From NCBI RefSeq assembly GCF_032452875.1, contig NC_083877.1, positions 49,091,724 to 49,155,723 of the forward strand: a DNA stretch of 64,000 bases, written 5' to 3'. How positions within the stretch are numbered: position 1 is the first letter of the stretch; every line of letters starts with the position of its first letter. The position numbers and the translations under genes were made by a program. This stretch comes from Bos javanicus. Taxonomy: Eukaryota > Chordata > Mammalia > Artiodactyla > Bovidae. This document shows positions 1 to 12,747 of this stretch, in pieces. The notes under the pieces are model-generated. The model was given only the letters and a program-made list of their open reading frames with translations, made no database searches and was not told the origin of the DNA.

Positions 1-1189
1 AAATCTGTTCTAATGAGATGAGTTTTAGTGTTGCTGTGTCTATTAAGAAAAGAGGTGAAGAAACAGAAAATACACTTTTGGTACTATTGCACTTGTTGGG
101 ACTAAGGCTTCCAGTACTGTATTTTCAGAAGTTAATCAACAGACCATTATGAAGGGGGAAAAAATGCAATTTGAGAGGAAATGAAAATATAATGAAATTA
201 AAGAAGAAAAATTCAACTATAACTCTGTCATCCTAAGATACTCACTGTTAAGCCTTAAAAACAAAAAATTATTTGGCACATACCTTATAGAAACCTAGCA
301 GGACCACCGGGCTTTCTCTCATTTTTCATTTTGTGACAGTTTCTGGCAATTTTCTGCAGATACATGGGTTGAAATCTTTACTGGTGCCCTAGAAGCAGAG
401 ATGATCTTTCAACATTAAATGTCTTAGTGTCCTCAGTGGAAATTTTCTTCTCTTGAGATGAATAAAAAGATACGTAATTCTTCTTCTACATATTACTACT
501 ACTATGACTGTCAAGAAGCTAAGAAAGTCCTTTCTGATTTTCTGTGTCATAGCAGGAACTAACACTGTATCTTTTTCACCTAAGACCCAAACCTGTAAAG
601 GCAGCGATTGTCTTTCTCCAGTAATTTGAAACAGTCTTCTTTGTGCATCATCTTGGCCACCTTTTAAGTGGAAAGAATCTAACGCAAAAGATAAAAGAAC
701 CTCAAAAAAGAAAAATCAGGGGTGGAGAAACTACTGGTACGAGAATAAGCAAAGAAATCAGTAGAAAACTCTGAAATGTAATCTTGCATTTTTAAAAATA
801 GTCTTGAATACGTGTATAGAGAATACATATAAAAACTGTGGGGAAAAGAGTCAGTACGTGGTGCCAGGATGTTAGTTTATTAGGAAAAAAGGAATTTTTC
901 CTCATGCCATGTAACAAATTAAGTTCTAGGTAGATTTAAGTAATACTATTTTTGAAAATTTTATTAAATAACTAGAAGAATGTCATTTCTGCATATTTAT
1001 CTAGTCTAGATGGATAAAGTTTTTATATACATTAAAGCAATGGAAGAAATATCAGGGCAAAAGGCCAATAAATTGAAATATAGAGAAATATAAAATTTCT
1101 ATACCTCAAAAATAATCATAAAAAAATCAGAAGGCAAAAGCAAACTGGTAAGAAGATATATTTTTTTTCAAAAAATTGAGACACAAAGA
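1..1189. other. Unannotated AT-rich intron
   Basis: No gene, SINE or recognisable exon seen. Confidence 0.6.
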
Positions 1190-1905
1190 AAGCTAATAAC
1201 TGTGCTTTATAAAGTGTTATAGTAAATCAATGAGAAAATGGACAAAGATCATGAACTGATCATTCACAGATGAGAAAATACAAATAGCTAATTATATACT
1301 AAACAATCCTCAGCCTCACCAGCGAATACAAAGTTAAGTAACAGGGACATTACAAAATAGCAAAGATTTTAAAATGACATTAATCAATGCAGTCAGAGCT
1401 TCAGGAAGACATTAATGTACGGTATTAATGTAAATTGATATAACCTTCCTGGTAATATGTACTAGAGACTGGAAAAATTATATTCTTCATCCCATATTGC
1501 TGCTTCTGGTAGATTGCCCTAAGGAGATAATTTGAAGTGCTAAGATTTGTGCATACACACAAAATATTTATTTAAGTATACCCGAGATGTCTAATATTAG
1601 GAAAATTATCAATAAATTATGATATACTCATAGAAAATTATATTACCATTAGAATAATATTTAAAGAATGAATAATAGCATAAGAAAAACATTTTTGATC
1701 AATTGAACAAAAACATGGTATGTGAAATCCTGTGTAAGGAATGCTCAGCTATGTGAAGAAAAAAAGAGCATAGGAAAAAATACTGGAACCATTCCTAAAT
1801 GTGCCTGCATGTGACTAATAAGATTTAGTCATGTTTGTGCATGCTTTTTGAAACTTCTGTATACATTCCAAACTTTCTACCATGTATATGTCTTAATTTT
1901 AGGAA
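1190..1905 (+). mobile_element. Old L1/HAL1-like 3' remnant
   Basis: Weak resemblance to an old L1 tail: TGAGAAAATACAAATAGCTAA..CCTCAGCCTCACCAGCG, then AATAAATTATGATATACTCAT and TGCATGCTTTTTGAAAC. No TSD found. Confidence 0.45.
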
Positions 1906-2280
1906 GGAGAAATTGAACCTGAATGGGGTTCAGAGTATGCCACCCAAAACTTGCCACTCTGGCAAAAGGCTTATTTTGAACTGAAAACTACTGAGAAAAA
2001 ACAGGCAGTAGACAAGCCCTGTGACCTCCCCATTACTACCAGGAAGAACGGGTAGTAACCTGATTCTTAACCACCAGAGACAACTCTAGACTCTTAACCA
2101 GCCCAGAAATTGCACCAGGGGAATCTACATAACAAACTTGGCTAAAACAATCTTTATTTTCCATTGGTTCCCCCCATGTATTTACCTTCCTACTGTTTAC
2201 CACCCTTGGAAATCTAAAACCCTTCTCCTTTGTATTGTCACTTCTCTATAAATTTATTGTTCTTTCCTAAGATGCCATAG

Positions 2281-2513
2281 GATATTTAGAATGCTTCTCA
2301 GGTGGCAATAATGGTAAAGAACCCGCCTGCCAATGCAGGAGACGCAAGAGACGAGGGTTTGATCCCTGGATTGGGAAGACCCCCTGGAGTCGGAAATGAC
2401 AACCTACTCTAGTATTCTTGCCTGGAGAACCCACAGAGGACCCTGGTGGGTTTATAGTTCACGGGGTCACACAGAGTCGGACACAGCTGAAGCAACTGAG
2501 CACGCAGGCACAC
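2281..2513 (+). mobile_element. Bov-tA-type SINE
   Basis: A tRNA-Glu-like head (GGTAAAGAACCCGCCTGCCA...) is followed by a BovB-derived tail ending ACACAGAGTCGGACACAGCTG. The perfect 12-bp duplication AAGATGCCATAG (2269-2280, 2514-2525) sets the ends. Confidence 0.93.
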
Positions 2514-2525
2514 AAGATGCCATAG

Positions 2526-3905
2526 AAGCTCAGCTTGTGACCATTCCTTTGAGTTTCTCATCACTGAGTATCCTATGTGTAGAGTTCAGAAACTTGTTAT
2601 TCATCTGTCTTTTATCATTCTAATTTGCGGAACCCCAGCCATGAAGGAAGATGGGTACAGGAAAAATAATTATTTTCTTCCTCTATAAATTATCATAATA
2701 ATTTTAAAAAGAATCAGTGGTAGGCATCTTTCTTCAGCAGTCTTAGATTGTGTTCTGCTTGAGAATACAGACCACTGGATACTTCAGATCCATAAAGGTA
2801 CTCTAGCTATTGTGAGTCAGTTTACTCCAAAGGGCAGATTGCTAGGTGATTTGTAAGGTGGCTATTTGCTCTTCTTCTCCTTCCTCAAGGTTTAGTTTCC
2901 TCTTCTCTTTCACCCACAAATGATCTAAATAAAAGCCAGGGAATACGAGCAGGACACCCCCCCACCACCACCTTTCCAAGAGTGGCAAGATGGGGTTGTT
3001 TCCATCTGTCCTTTCCGGTCTGAGAAGAGAGACTTGAAAGGAATGAAAACACACATTTCCTACAGTGGAAAGGAGTGGTCTCTGTAAGGACCTTGGTGAA
3101 CTTCTCTGCCCACCTTGTAGACCATTTCTAAATAGGCATAAACATGCTTCATCAGGGAGTTCATTTGCCAAACAGGCAAAGGGAAAGGTCAACCTAAAAA
3201 AGTTTATTTTGGTGTTTTAAAATGGTGACTCTTAAAGTGATAAACCCTGTGATCACTATCGCTATTAACAGCATTACAATCACAGCGAGAGCCGGGTCTG
3301 AAAATGCACTCAGTCATGCCAGAGTTAACTTGGGCAGAGGAAGGAAGATGAACAGGGTCAGTATTTTTCTCCGGCAAGTCCAAAGTGAGTTTGTTTGTTT
3401 GTTTAGTTGAAATTAAAAGCAAAATGCAGATTGTATTTTGTCCACCTCATTTACTCTAACGATTTTAAGCATGCTTCTTTCTGAGGAAATGGAGGGCCAA
3501 GTCTCTGATTCATTTCTATGAGACCACACAGGATCCCTGAATGAAAGTATCACTGCCCAAGAAGCTGTAGATGTTTTTGGAAAGCTTTATAGCTGGTTCT
3601 TTTCCCTTTAAATCTTGTTGTTGTATTCTGATTGCAGAAAGCATATTTTAAATGGATAGGGGCAAACGTAATTAAAATCTAAGTACACAGATTTGGGGTG
3701 TCTGGCCAGGAAAAAAATGTCAGTGATTACAACTTCCTCCAGTTTGATTATATTATTCATTGTGCTGTGTTTTCTTTATATCTAGAACCCAGGAATTAGG
3801 AAAATCTAGCTGTTTAATCTAATTTTCTTTGGATTCAAATCTCTCTTTTTTCCCCTCTTGCCAACAACAACAACCAAAAACGTCTAATTTATTTGAGTCA
3901 GGACT
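2526..3905. other. Unannotated intron
   Basis: Only short chance ORFs on both strands, without splice or codon support. A C-rich/ACC stretch near 2957-2970. Confidence 0.6.
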
Positions 3906-3920
3906 AAAAGACATGATTCA

Positions 3921-4097
3921 CCACCTTCCATTGCAGGGAATGCAGGTTCAATCCCTGGCCGGGGAGCTAAGATCCCAGCTGGTGCAGGGCAACTGAACCC
4001 ACATGCCACAACTAGAGAAGCAATACACTGAGGACTCAGCACAGCCAAAAAAAATACACACACATATAGTTCATTTGTTAAAAAAAAGTGATATTAA
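3921..4097 (+). mobile_element. CHR-2-type tRNA-derived SINE
   Basis: Contains GGTTCAATCCCTGGCCGGGGAGCTAAGATCCCA and an A-rich tail after CACAGCCAAAA, the cetartiodactyl CHR signature. Flanked by AAAAGACATGATTCA (3906-3920) and a near copy ending at 4113 with one mismatch. Confidence 0.85.
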
Positions 4098-4842
4098 AAA
4101 AAGACATAATTCAGCCATATGCCACCATCACCCTAAGATTTCATGTTCACTCCCTGAAAATAAATAAAAATAGCACATTATCCTCACACTTGGTGGTTAG
4201 GAAGAGAAACACATGGCAAGGGTGGAAGCTAACAGCTCTCCTTACATTGCAACGTGAGGGCCACGGTTATTTGAACCCCTCCACCTGCCCTGAGGCAGCC
4301 CCCGTGTGCAGAGTCCCAGCCGCAGCAGCTTGGCCCGGGTGACAGAAAACATTCAAAAGAAGTAGAGAGCCGGCCACACTCCATGGGGTTCATTAACTTA
4401 CTTGTTGTGTAGGAGGGAACGATGTCTGAAGGGCTGCGCACTTGCTAACCAAAATGATCATCACTTAGAAACAGCAAGAAGTTAGATGTTTATCAAGTAC
4501 CTGGAACCAGAGCTGACTTTCTGTGAAACATCAGTGTGGAATCCAAGCCAAAATCTCGCACTTCTATTTGGCTGAGCCTGAAAGAAGTCATCATGTCAGA
4601 ATTTCTCAGTAAGGCAAATAACAAAGAGAGGGGAATGAAAACAAGCTGCTGTGGAAAAGGGCAGGGAGGAAAATACCTGCGCTACAGTAGTTACAGAAGA
4701 GCTGAGATTGAGAGGCTAAAAAACAAAAAAAGTTGGGTGCATTTCTCTCAGAAAGACAAATGTCTCAAACACAGAAGGGGTATTGAGTTTCTCAGGTAGG
4801 TCAGGAAGAAGACGGTGGTTAACCGGGTAAGCTTAATTGTGG

Positions 4843-5036
4843 GCTTCCCTGATAGCTCAGTTGGTAAAGAATCCACCTGCAATGCAGGAGACCCCAGTTC
4901 AATCCCTGAATTGGGAAGATCTGCTGGAGAAGGGGTAGGCTACCCACTCCAGTATTCTGGCCTAGAGAATTCTGTGGACTGTATAGTCCATGGGGTTACA
5001 AAGAGTCGGATACGACTGAGCGACTTTCACTTTCAA
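4843..5036 (+). mobile_element. Bov-tA-type SINE
   Basis: Starts GGGCTTCCCTGATAGCTCAG (tRNA-like A box) and ends GAGTCGGATACGACTGAGCGAC plus a CTTTCA-type tail. Near-consensus, so fairly young. Confidence 0.93.
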
Positions 5037-7042
5037 TTATGAGGTGATACTTAAAATTTGGATTGAAGTTAGTTTCAATGGAAGTGCATGTATTTTTTAT
5101 CTTTCGTTTTTACTTAATATGAAAGTAATAAACAATTATTTTACTTATGAAAGTGCCATCATCACAGGAAAATATAATGTACAAAAGGCCCTCTATCCCA
5201 CTGCCCTAAAGCAGAGATTATCATTTGTTAAAATGAGGGGTAAAAATATTTTTGACATGATTTGTAGTATATGTTTTAAAATAAAGCTATGGTTATAAAG
5301 TGAGAAATATTTTTATGATAATATCAATTTTATCAAGCGAATATATAGAATCAAAAGACACCAAGTAACCCTATAACTAGAAAAATAAAAGTGTATCAAA
5401 ATATTTTAAAAGTTGGGGGTATTCTTCATGTTTTTGAACATATGCTAATGTATATTTCAGTGTGTGTGTTGTGAGTTCAGGGTCTACTACTTTGACTCCA
5501 AGAGACCCCAAAAAGTTTCCAACTTTCCAGCATGGGGAGAAGGAAAGAATATCTGAAGATCATGGGTAAATAATACTTTGAATCTCTCTGCGGCTTATGA
5601 AATTGAATTTCAGTCCTATTTAAAGAAAAGTTCCTGTGGCAAGAAATCTTCATATGGGTTTCTCAGGCAGAAGAAGGACAGAAAAAAATTACCCACAAGA
5701 CTTGGATTGGGCAATTGATTTTAACCATGGTTTCTATTAATTACTCAGAAATTTCAGGCAGTTCTCCACGTTCATACCATCCTTTTCCTTTGTGTAAAAT
5801 GGGAAGGGTGATGGAAACTCTGAACTTGGGGACTCGGTCTCCCAGCACTGCCACCACCTACACCTGCCTTTGGGCCAACTCTTCTCAGCCAGGGTCACCA
5901 CTCTGCTAGCTCACGGGAGCCAGGAGGCTTCATTACCTGTGGTTTCAAAGACCTCTGAACTCTCTTAGGAAGGGAAGCTGTTGAAGTTCAATGTCATATT
6001 ATCCATTTCCTGAAGCATTCATTTTAGAGAGAAAGAGAGAGGAAGAGTATCTACAGTGTGCTATGCTCCAAAGGAAATTTAGAAAAGGATTTTCTATACC
6101 TTTTAATTTGAGAAAATGCTTCCTGGTTTGAGAAAAATTACAACAGACTCCCATACAAATAAGATGCGTCTCAGAAATGAAATCTTAAATTAGCTATTAA
6201 TTTAAGGTTGTCGAAATCCAAACTGATCACTCTGTGATCACCCCCATTAGCACAAACCTGTATGATATGCAGTATTGCTGCAGGTTTTATGCTCCTGTGG
6301 CATACTTGGTACCACACTGCAACAAAGTTTCCACAAAACTAAGGATGGGTTCACTGGAAGCCTGCCAAAGTTATTTAAGAACTTTTATTCTTCTAAGAGT
6401 ACATCTTTCCTACTTCGGAAATATTCAAATGTTATTTTCTCTTATGAATTAATGATCATTGAAGATGGCAGTTGTGGTATTTTTAACATTCTTATTTGAT
6501 CAAAGTTAAACTTGGCAACCATATATTGATCTTCTCACAGTTTCACAATTTCCTTTTCTTTTTACATTTTACTGCTCTGCAAAATCCAAACTCTGGAAAA
6601 CATCAGTCTGTGGCTAATTCTGTCTATATGGTAATAGGGAGAATGCAGATAATCACCATTTTCAATCCAAAGTATCAAATTCCTCCCGTACTAAAACATG
6701 AGCCTCAGCTGATGGTAAGTAGGACACCCAGTGTGCTTGATTTGTGTATTTCTCTCCACCCTCTAATGGGGTTCCTAAAATTAAGTCACTGAAAGGTCAA
6801 AAAAGGAGGAAGCAGAGGCAAAAATTATCTGAATAATCAATAAACTGGCTGAGTAACAGACCCAGTGTTGATGGATAAAAGTCTCTCCTATGTAGTATTT
6901 GGAACATACTTACATTAAAATTTTATTCAAATTTATTTTGATTCAAGTCCAACTGAACATTCTGTATTTTGTCTGGCAACCCCACACCCAATACTATCTG
7001 ACCCTTTAGAAAATACATAGGAAGTGAAATCTGACTTTAAGT
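5037..7042. other. Unannotated intron, 2 kb
   Basis: AT-rich, apparently unique. A weak MIR-like phrase near 5790-5830 was not convincing. No exon candidate. Confidence 0.6.
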
Positions 7043-7054
7043 AGCCCATACCTA

Positions 7055-7325
7055 CGCTGCTGCTAAGTCGCTTCAGTCATGTCCGACTCTGTGCAATCCC
7101 ATAGACGGCCTCCTACCAGGCTCCCCAGTCCCTAGGATTCTCCAGGCCAGAACACTGGAGTGGGTTGCCATTTCCTTCTCCAGTGCATGAAAGTGAAAAA
7201 ATATAGTGAAGCCGCTCAGTCGTGTCCGACTCTTAGCGACCCCATGGACTGTAGCCCGCCAGGCTCCTCCGTCTATGGGGTTTTCCAGGCAAGAGTACTG
7301 GAGTGGGGTGCCATTGCCTTCTCCG
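7055..7325 (-). mobile_element. Bov-A2-type dimeric SINE
   Basis: Two BovB-derived monomers in tandem on the minus strand, with a GCTGCTGCT tail and a TGAAAGTGAA linker. Flanking duplication AGCCCATACCTA-type at 7043-7054 and 7326-7337. Confidence 0.93.
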
Positions 7326-7942
7326 AGCCCATACCTATAAGTGACTATTAATGCAATACACCTAAGTGGCTACTAATGACATAATCTTATGGTTGTCTTT
7401 ATGTTGTCTAGTTTTCTCATCTAAATGTGAAATATTTAGATGTTTGGGTTTTTTATAAAGCACAACAACCTTCAATTTAATGTAGAGGAGAGTGAAACAC
7501 GTGAACTTGCCGCCAATTGGCTTACCTTGCGAATGAGCTGATAACCGATGTTTACAGGCAGGTCCTGCCAAGTCACCTCAGCTACCCACTTCCAAGCTGA
7601 CAGTTCAGGCGCTGCAGAGTAATTCCCTTCAACCCACGTAATGTTTCAGGATTTGAAAGTTTGTATGTGGGAAGAGAAGCAGAAAGCCAGGATCCTGCGA
7701 GGTGCTCTTCTATTCAGCACGCAGCCGGCATACTTGTTCTTTGTTTTTTGTTTTGCCCTCTGATGTTAAAGCTAATACAAAGTTAGAAACACTGCCTTTG
7801 GAAATAATGTCATTTGCAGCAACAGGGATAACCTGGAGATTATCATACTAAGTGTAGTAAGTCAGACAGAGAAAGACAAACAACATAAGATATCACTTAT
7901 ATGCGGAGTCTTAAAAAAAAGGATACCAGTAAACTAATATAC

Positions 7943-8210
7943 CAGAGAAGGCGATGGCACCCCACTCCAGTACTCTTGCCCGGAAAAGCCCATGGACGGA
8001 GGAGCCTGGTAGGCTGCAGTCCATGCGGTCGCTAAGAGTCGGACACGACTGAGGGACTTCACTTTCACTTTTCACTTTCATGCATTGGAGAAGGACATGG
8101 CAACCCACTCCAGTGTTCTTGCCTGGAGAATCCCAGGGACGGGGGAGCCTGGTGGGCTGCCGTCTATGGGGTCGCACAGAGTCGGACACGACTGAAGTGA
8201 CTTAGCAGCC
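7943..8210 (+). mobile_element. Bov-A2-type dimeric SINE nested in an L1
   Basis: Two monomers joined by a CACTTTCACTTTTCACTTTC linker, ending GACTGAAGTGACTTAGCAGCC. A perfect 11-bp duplication AACTAATATAC (7932-7942, 8211-8221) proves insertion into the L1 tail. Confidence 0.95.
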
Positions 8211-8427
8211 AACTAATATACAAAACAAAAATAGACCCATAGACATAGAAAACACCCTTATAATTAGCAAAGGGAAAAGGAGAGAAAGGGATAAGTTAGG
8301 AATTTGGGGTTAACATATACATATTACAGTATATAAAATACATAATATATAAAATACCAACAAGGACCTCCTGTATAGCATACAGAATTATACTCAGTAT
8401 TTTCTAACAACCTGTAAGGGAAAAGTG

Positions 8428-8630
8428 AAAGTGAAAGTGAAGTCGCTCAGTAGTGTCCCACTCTTTGCAACCCCATGGACACCAGGCTCCTTCGTCCATG
8501 GGATTTTCTAGGCAAGAGTACTGGAGTGGATTGCCTTTTCCTTCTGCAGGGAACTTCCCAACCCAGGGATCGAACCCAGGTCTCCCGCATTGTAGACAAA
8601 CACTTTACCATCTGAGCCACCAGGGAAGTC
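8428..8630 (-). mobile_element. Bov-tA-type SINE nested in an L1
   Basis: Minus-strand copy: BovB-like tail first (GAAGTCGCTCAGTAGTGTCC), then the tRNA-like head ending CCATCTGAGCCACCAGGGAAG. It splits the L1 at about 8427. Confidence 0.93.
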
Positions 8631-8639
8631 TTTCTGAAA

Positions 8640-8644
<5 letters not shown>

Positions 8645-8676
<32 letters not shown>

Positions 8677-8750
8677 GAAAAAGAAATATATGTACTTACA
8701 TATATATATATCTGAATCACAAATATATCTGACATATATATATATATGTA
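8645..8750. repeat. AT microsatellites
   Basis: (AT)15 at 8645-8674, with shorter AT runs at 8699-8711 and 8733-8747, expanded within the TATATAT stretch of the L1 3' end. Confidence 0.95.
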
Positions 8751-8822
8751 TTACTGTGCTGTATGCCTGCAATTAACACAACATTGTAAATCAACTATAC
8801 TTCAGTTAAAAAATAAAATTAA

Positions 8823-9816
8823 AAGAATTAAACTCTACCTTTTTTCACCAGACTACCTGGCAAATGTGGAGTTCCCACGTTACCTTGAAACAAAAGTAAA
8901 AATAAAACTGTCCAGTAGTGCTAGTAACCTGCCTGGTAATATCTGCAAGGAAATTTACTTTCCATCTGCAAAGTCGACGCCTATTTTCTGTTAGGGAAAT
9001 GAACTGATACAAGCTGGAGACTGGGAGGGAAAGCAAGAGTCCAGGCCAGATACTTGGTGTGCATTTCATTTAAATCAATGTGAATGTGAAGAGTGCTTTG
9101 TTTTGTTTTTCTCCCCTAGCCACCTCAAGGCTGTTATAGAAGAAACGTATGGGGGCGGGGGGTGGGGGGCGGTGGGAAACAACTATATAGTGAACAGTGC
9201 TTGATATATTTGAATATATTCAAATGAATGGAGTGTGAAACCCAAAATGTAGAATCAGAGGCAATTTTGTGGTCAGTCTCCAGGTGGGTTGCTGAGGATT
9301 GGGATAGGAAAGGTGACTTAGATGGTCCCATCCTGGCCCCAAAGCCATCTACCAGGTGAGTCCGGGCAGGTCATGTTGTCCTCTGGACATTAGTTTCTTT
9401 CCGAAGGCATTGCAGCAGTTAATACTTGCGTTCCTTTCTACCCCTGATCTAAGGTGGTACAGAGGAGAGGAGAAATTCTTACGTTACAAGTCAGGGAACA
9501 GGACTCATCTGCTTACCTACTGGAGGTTCGAAGTCTGTTGATTTAAAATGACAAAGACACATTGCTTGATCTCGTGTTCTGATCTTCAGATGTAGAAGTG
9601 GAGCCATTCTTCATGCCTTCCTCTGCCCATTCCTACCTTGTCAGAGGAAGATTGGTTGTGTTCTTGGTCCTCCCAGGGAACCCATGAGCTCTGTCACCAA
9701 CAGTCCCTCTGGAATTCCAAACACACAGATCATCGTTATCTTTCTTTTTCAGGGATGTTACTTGGGTTGGATGAGAAATAGGCAGAGTTCAACCATTGTA
9801 ATTATTTATATAGGTA
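8823..9816. other. Unannotated intron with a G-rich tract
   Basis: Unique sequence apart from a G-quadruplex-like run at 9151-9176. Confidence 0.6.
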
Positions 9817-10440
9817 TATGGAAACAGTGTCCGACTTTATGTTTTTGGGCTCGAAAATCACTGCAGATGGTGACTGCAGCCATGAAATTAAAAGACGCTT
9901 ACTCCTTGGAAGAAAAGTTATGACCAACCTAGATAGCATATTCAAAAGCAGAGACATTACTTTGCCAACAAAGGTTCGTCTAGTCAAGGCTATGGTTTTT
10001 CCTGGGGTCATGTATGGATGTGAGAGTTGGACTCTGAAGAAGGCTGAGCACCAAGGAATTGATGCTTTTGAACTGTGGTGTTGGAGAAGACTCTTGAGAG
10101 TCCCTTGGACTGCAAGGAGATCCAACCAGTCCATTCTGAAGGAGATCAACCAGCCCTGGGATTTCTTTGGAAGGAATGATGCTAAAGCTGAAGCTCCAGT
10201 ACTTTGGCCACCTCATGCGAAGAGTTGACTCATTGGAAGAGACTCTGATGCTGGGAGGGATTGGGGGCAGGAGGAGAAAGGGACGACAGAGGATGAGATG
10301 GCTGGATGGCATCACTGACTCGATGGACATGAGTCTGAGTGAACTCCAGGAGTTGGTGATGGACAGGGAGGCCTGGCGTGCTGCGATTCATGGGGTCGCA
10401 AAGAGTTGGACACGACTGAGTGACTCAACCAACCAGCCAA
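9817..10440 (+). mobile_element. BovB (RTE) LINE, 3' fragment with broken reverse-transcriptase reading frame
   Basis: The 5'-truncated element encodes the end of the BovB polyprotein: ETVSDF, GSKITADGDCSHEIKRR, KAMVFP, ELWCWRRLLRVPWTARRSNQ, then LGGIGGRRRKGRQRMRWLDG and RAAIHGVAKS. A 4-bp insertion near 10147 (ATCAACCAGCCC where the other copy has ATCAGCCC) shifts the frame, so the last third reads in a different frame from 10167. The 3' end shares the ruminant SINE tail (GTCGCAAAGAGTTGGACACG). It is a dead copy, although the RNA could be carried by host transcription. Confidence 0.95.
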
Positions 10441-11289
10441 CCAACACAGATGACACATACTGCTTTAGTTTCTAAATCATACTCTGGACTCAGAGTCTCT
10501 TTGCCATATGCTTTCTAGGCCCTTTCCCACTGGGCTTGTTCCAGTCAGAATCTATGAAACACTGTCCTTTGGTCAGCATTTGAAAATTGAACTCATATGG
10601 GAATGTGTATACTTTTCAAGATAATCAGCATATACTCCAATTCTGTCCTTTGTAACCATGTAGAAAACATGGTGGAAATTATCCAAGATTTCAATGAAAT
10701 CCTTTCCGTCCTGAGTCCAGATGCTCATTGATTTCCTCCTGCTTCCACAGATGGCTGTCCTTTACTAATACTAAATCCTAGAGCAAAAATCACAAGTCTT
10801 CATGTTCCATTTTATTTTTCTTACCTGGGGGCATTGATGTGAGTCCCCTATTTTTCTCTTTGGGCTCCTTGGATTTATGCCAACACCAGAGCAGTTAAAC
10901 CAGGCACCCCATTTGCCTTCCAGAAGCTTCTGTGTTATTCTCATTGGTGGGTGCATTCTCAACTTGGACAAACGTTCCTATAGCCCCCAGCCCTCCCTTG
11001 ACCCCACTTTTTCCTGACCCTCCATTTTTTTACTGTGAACTCTCGTTGGCTTTCCTAAGATGGAAAATCACTGGATGGCCTCTGCCTCTTTGCAGCCCAC
11101 ACCTATTACACTGCTGGCATTTGCCCAAATTAAGCCGCCCCTTCAGGGTCACCTGACACCACATGTGATCAGCCTCATGGGCTGGCAGCATCCCACTGCC
11201 TACCCAGGTCATTGCTCCATCCCAGTGCCTCTCAGGGCTCATGGATTTTCTCACTGTCTCATCTCTTGACTGACTCATCCAAAATCAAC
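10441..11289. other. Unannotated intron
   Basis: Nothing recognised. Opposed short ORFs near 11.03-11.28 kb lack support. Confidence 0.6.
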
Positions 11290-11430
11290 CCTTTATCGAT
11301 TCAGCAAGATAACTTGAGTGCCTCTCTCTGTGGGTCATGTGCTCTGCCAGAGGGAATTAAAAAATGCAGTCCTTGCCCTCAAGGAGCTTAGATTCCAGTG
11401 AGAGAGACAGACAGTAAAGAAATAATCAGT
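11290..11430 (+). mobile_element. Ancient mammalian repeat fragment (L1/L2-age)
   Basis: The sequence CTTGCCCTCAAGGAGCTTAGATTCCAGTGAGAGAGACAGACAGTAAA resembles a widespread old mammalian interspersed repeat also visible near 13140-13400 and 37040-37330. The exact family was not assigned. Confidence 0.5.
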
Positions 11431-11489
11431 ATACACGTTGACAAAAGCTGTGAAGAAAAGAGAGAGAGACTGGTGAAGCCTATTTTTAC

Positions 11490-11665
11490 ATTTTTATTTA
11501 TTTATTTGTGGCTGCCCTGGGTCTTCATTGCTTTGCACAGGCTTTCTCTGGTTGCGGTGAGCAGAGGCTACTCTTCATTGTGGTGGCTTCGCTTGCTGAG
11601 GAGCACAGGCTCCAGGTGCTCGGGCTTCTGTAGTTGCAGCACACAGAGTTGGAGCATATCTTTGA
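11490..11665 (-). mobile_element. CHR-1-type SINE, truncated
   Basis: Minus-strand body: TTTATTTATTTGTGGCTGCC, TCTCTGGTTGCGGTGAGCAG, CATTGTGGTGGCTTCGCTTG. The tRNA-like head (expected at the right end) is missing. Confidence 0.85.
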
Positions 11666-12228
11666 TAATATAGTCCGCAGTGAGAAGCCAGCCGTGAGAG
11701 GAGAGGGGTTGGCAATGTCTTCCAGACCTTGGGCTCAGCAGGTAAGCAGACCATAAGTCAGGAGGGAGCGAGGGTGTGTTTGAGAACTGAAAAGGGCCTC
11801 TCTAAATCCTCCCTGCTTTTCCAGTCCCTTCTTTCAGAGACGTGGCTGGCTTCACCCACTCAGGCTGATTAATCCATCTTCTGAGCTGCCACAGGTAATT
11901 CTCTGTGGCTCTCCTTATTTAACACATGCTATTTTTTGTAACTGAACTGTGTGGAAGATCTTTACAAGACTTGGGTTCCATACTTCATCTCTCCAAGAGC
12001 ATTGATCAAGATTCCATTTATATGTACCGTGCTAAAGAAACAGCTGAATTCTAGTCAGTTCATTCACCATTAAATCAAAAGCCTGGTCTGTGGTAGGTGA
12101 TATATTCTAGATATTTTGCTTAGAAATAAAGAAACCCCAGTCTAACCATGAGGAAAACATTAGAGAACCCCAAATTGAACAACATTCTATAACACATAGA
12201 CAAATATGCCTCAAAACGGTCAAAGTCA

Positions 12229-12568
12229 GGGCTTCCCTGGTGGCTCAGTGGTAAAGAATCCACCTGTTAGTGCAGGAGACAGGTTTTGTCCCTGGCCCAG
12301 GAAGACCCCACAGCCTCAGGGTAGCTAAGCCCTTGTGCCCCAAGTGCTGAACTTGTGCTCTAGAGCTGGGGAGCCACAACTACAGAGCCAGTGTGCTGCA
12401 GGTACTGAAACCCAAATGCTCCAGAGCCTGTGCTCTGAGAGAAAAGAAGCAACCACAATGAGAAGCTCGTGTACCTCAACTAGAGACTAGCTCCTGCTCA
12501 CCGCAACTAGAAAAAAGGCCACGAGGCAATGAAGACCCAGCACAACCAAATAAATATTTTTTTTAATT
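12229..12568 (+). mobile_element. CHR-1-type SINE, near full length
   Basis: Head GGGCTTCCCTGGTGGCTCAG, long body of AGAAGCAACCACAATGAGAAGC type, and an AAATAAATATTTTT tail. Flanks GTCAAAGTCA (12219-12228) and GTCAAGGTCA (12569-12578) are a target duplication with one mismatch. Confidence 0.88.
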
Positions 12569-12747
12569 GTCAAGGTCATCAAAAACAAGAAAAGTTCAAG
12601 AAACTGTCACAGACCAGAAGAGGCTAAGGAGACGACTGAATGTAATGTGGTGCTTAGATGCATTGAGACTAGGAAAGGTCATTAAAGGAGAAACTAGTGA
12701 AATCTGAATAAACTATGAAAATCAGTTAATAGCAACAACCCAGGAAC

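Larger units (their letters stand above)
7800..8822 (+). mobile_element. L1 3' end, interrupted by two SINEs
   Basis: The artiodactyl L1 3' region: GGAGATTATCATACTAAGTG, AGACAGAGAAAGACAAA, TATCACTTATATG, CCTGTATAGCA and the terminal AACACAACATTGTAAATCAAC with an A-rich tail. Its continuity is broken by SINEs at 7943-8210 and about 8428-8630, so the L1 is older than both. Confidence 0.9.

Noticed and set aside
4843..4915. tRNA gene-like A and B boxes
   Set aside because: They belong to the tRNA-derived heads of SINEs. No complete cloverleaf with a proper acceptor stem was seen.
7160..7351. Recurring peptide with SCPTLSDPMDCSPPGSS seen in many ORFs
   Set aside because: This is the translated minus strand of Bov-A SINEs, repeated at each copy; not a protein family.
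9818..10475. ORFs that look like reverse transcriptase
   Set aside because: They are real BovB coding remnants but truncated and frameshifted, so they are annotated as a mobile element and not as genes.
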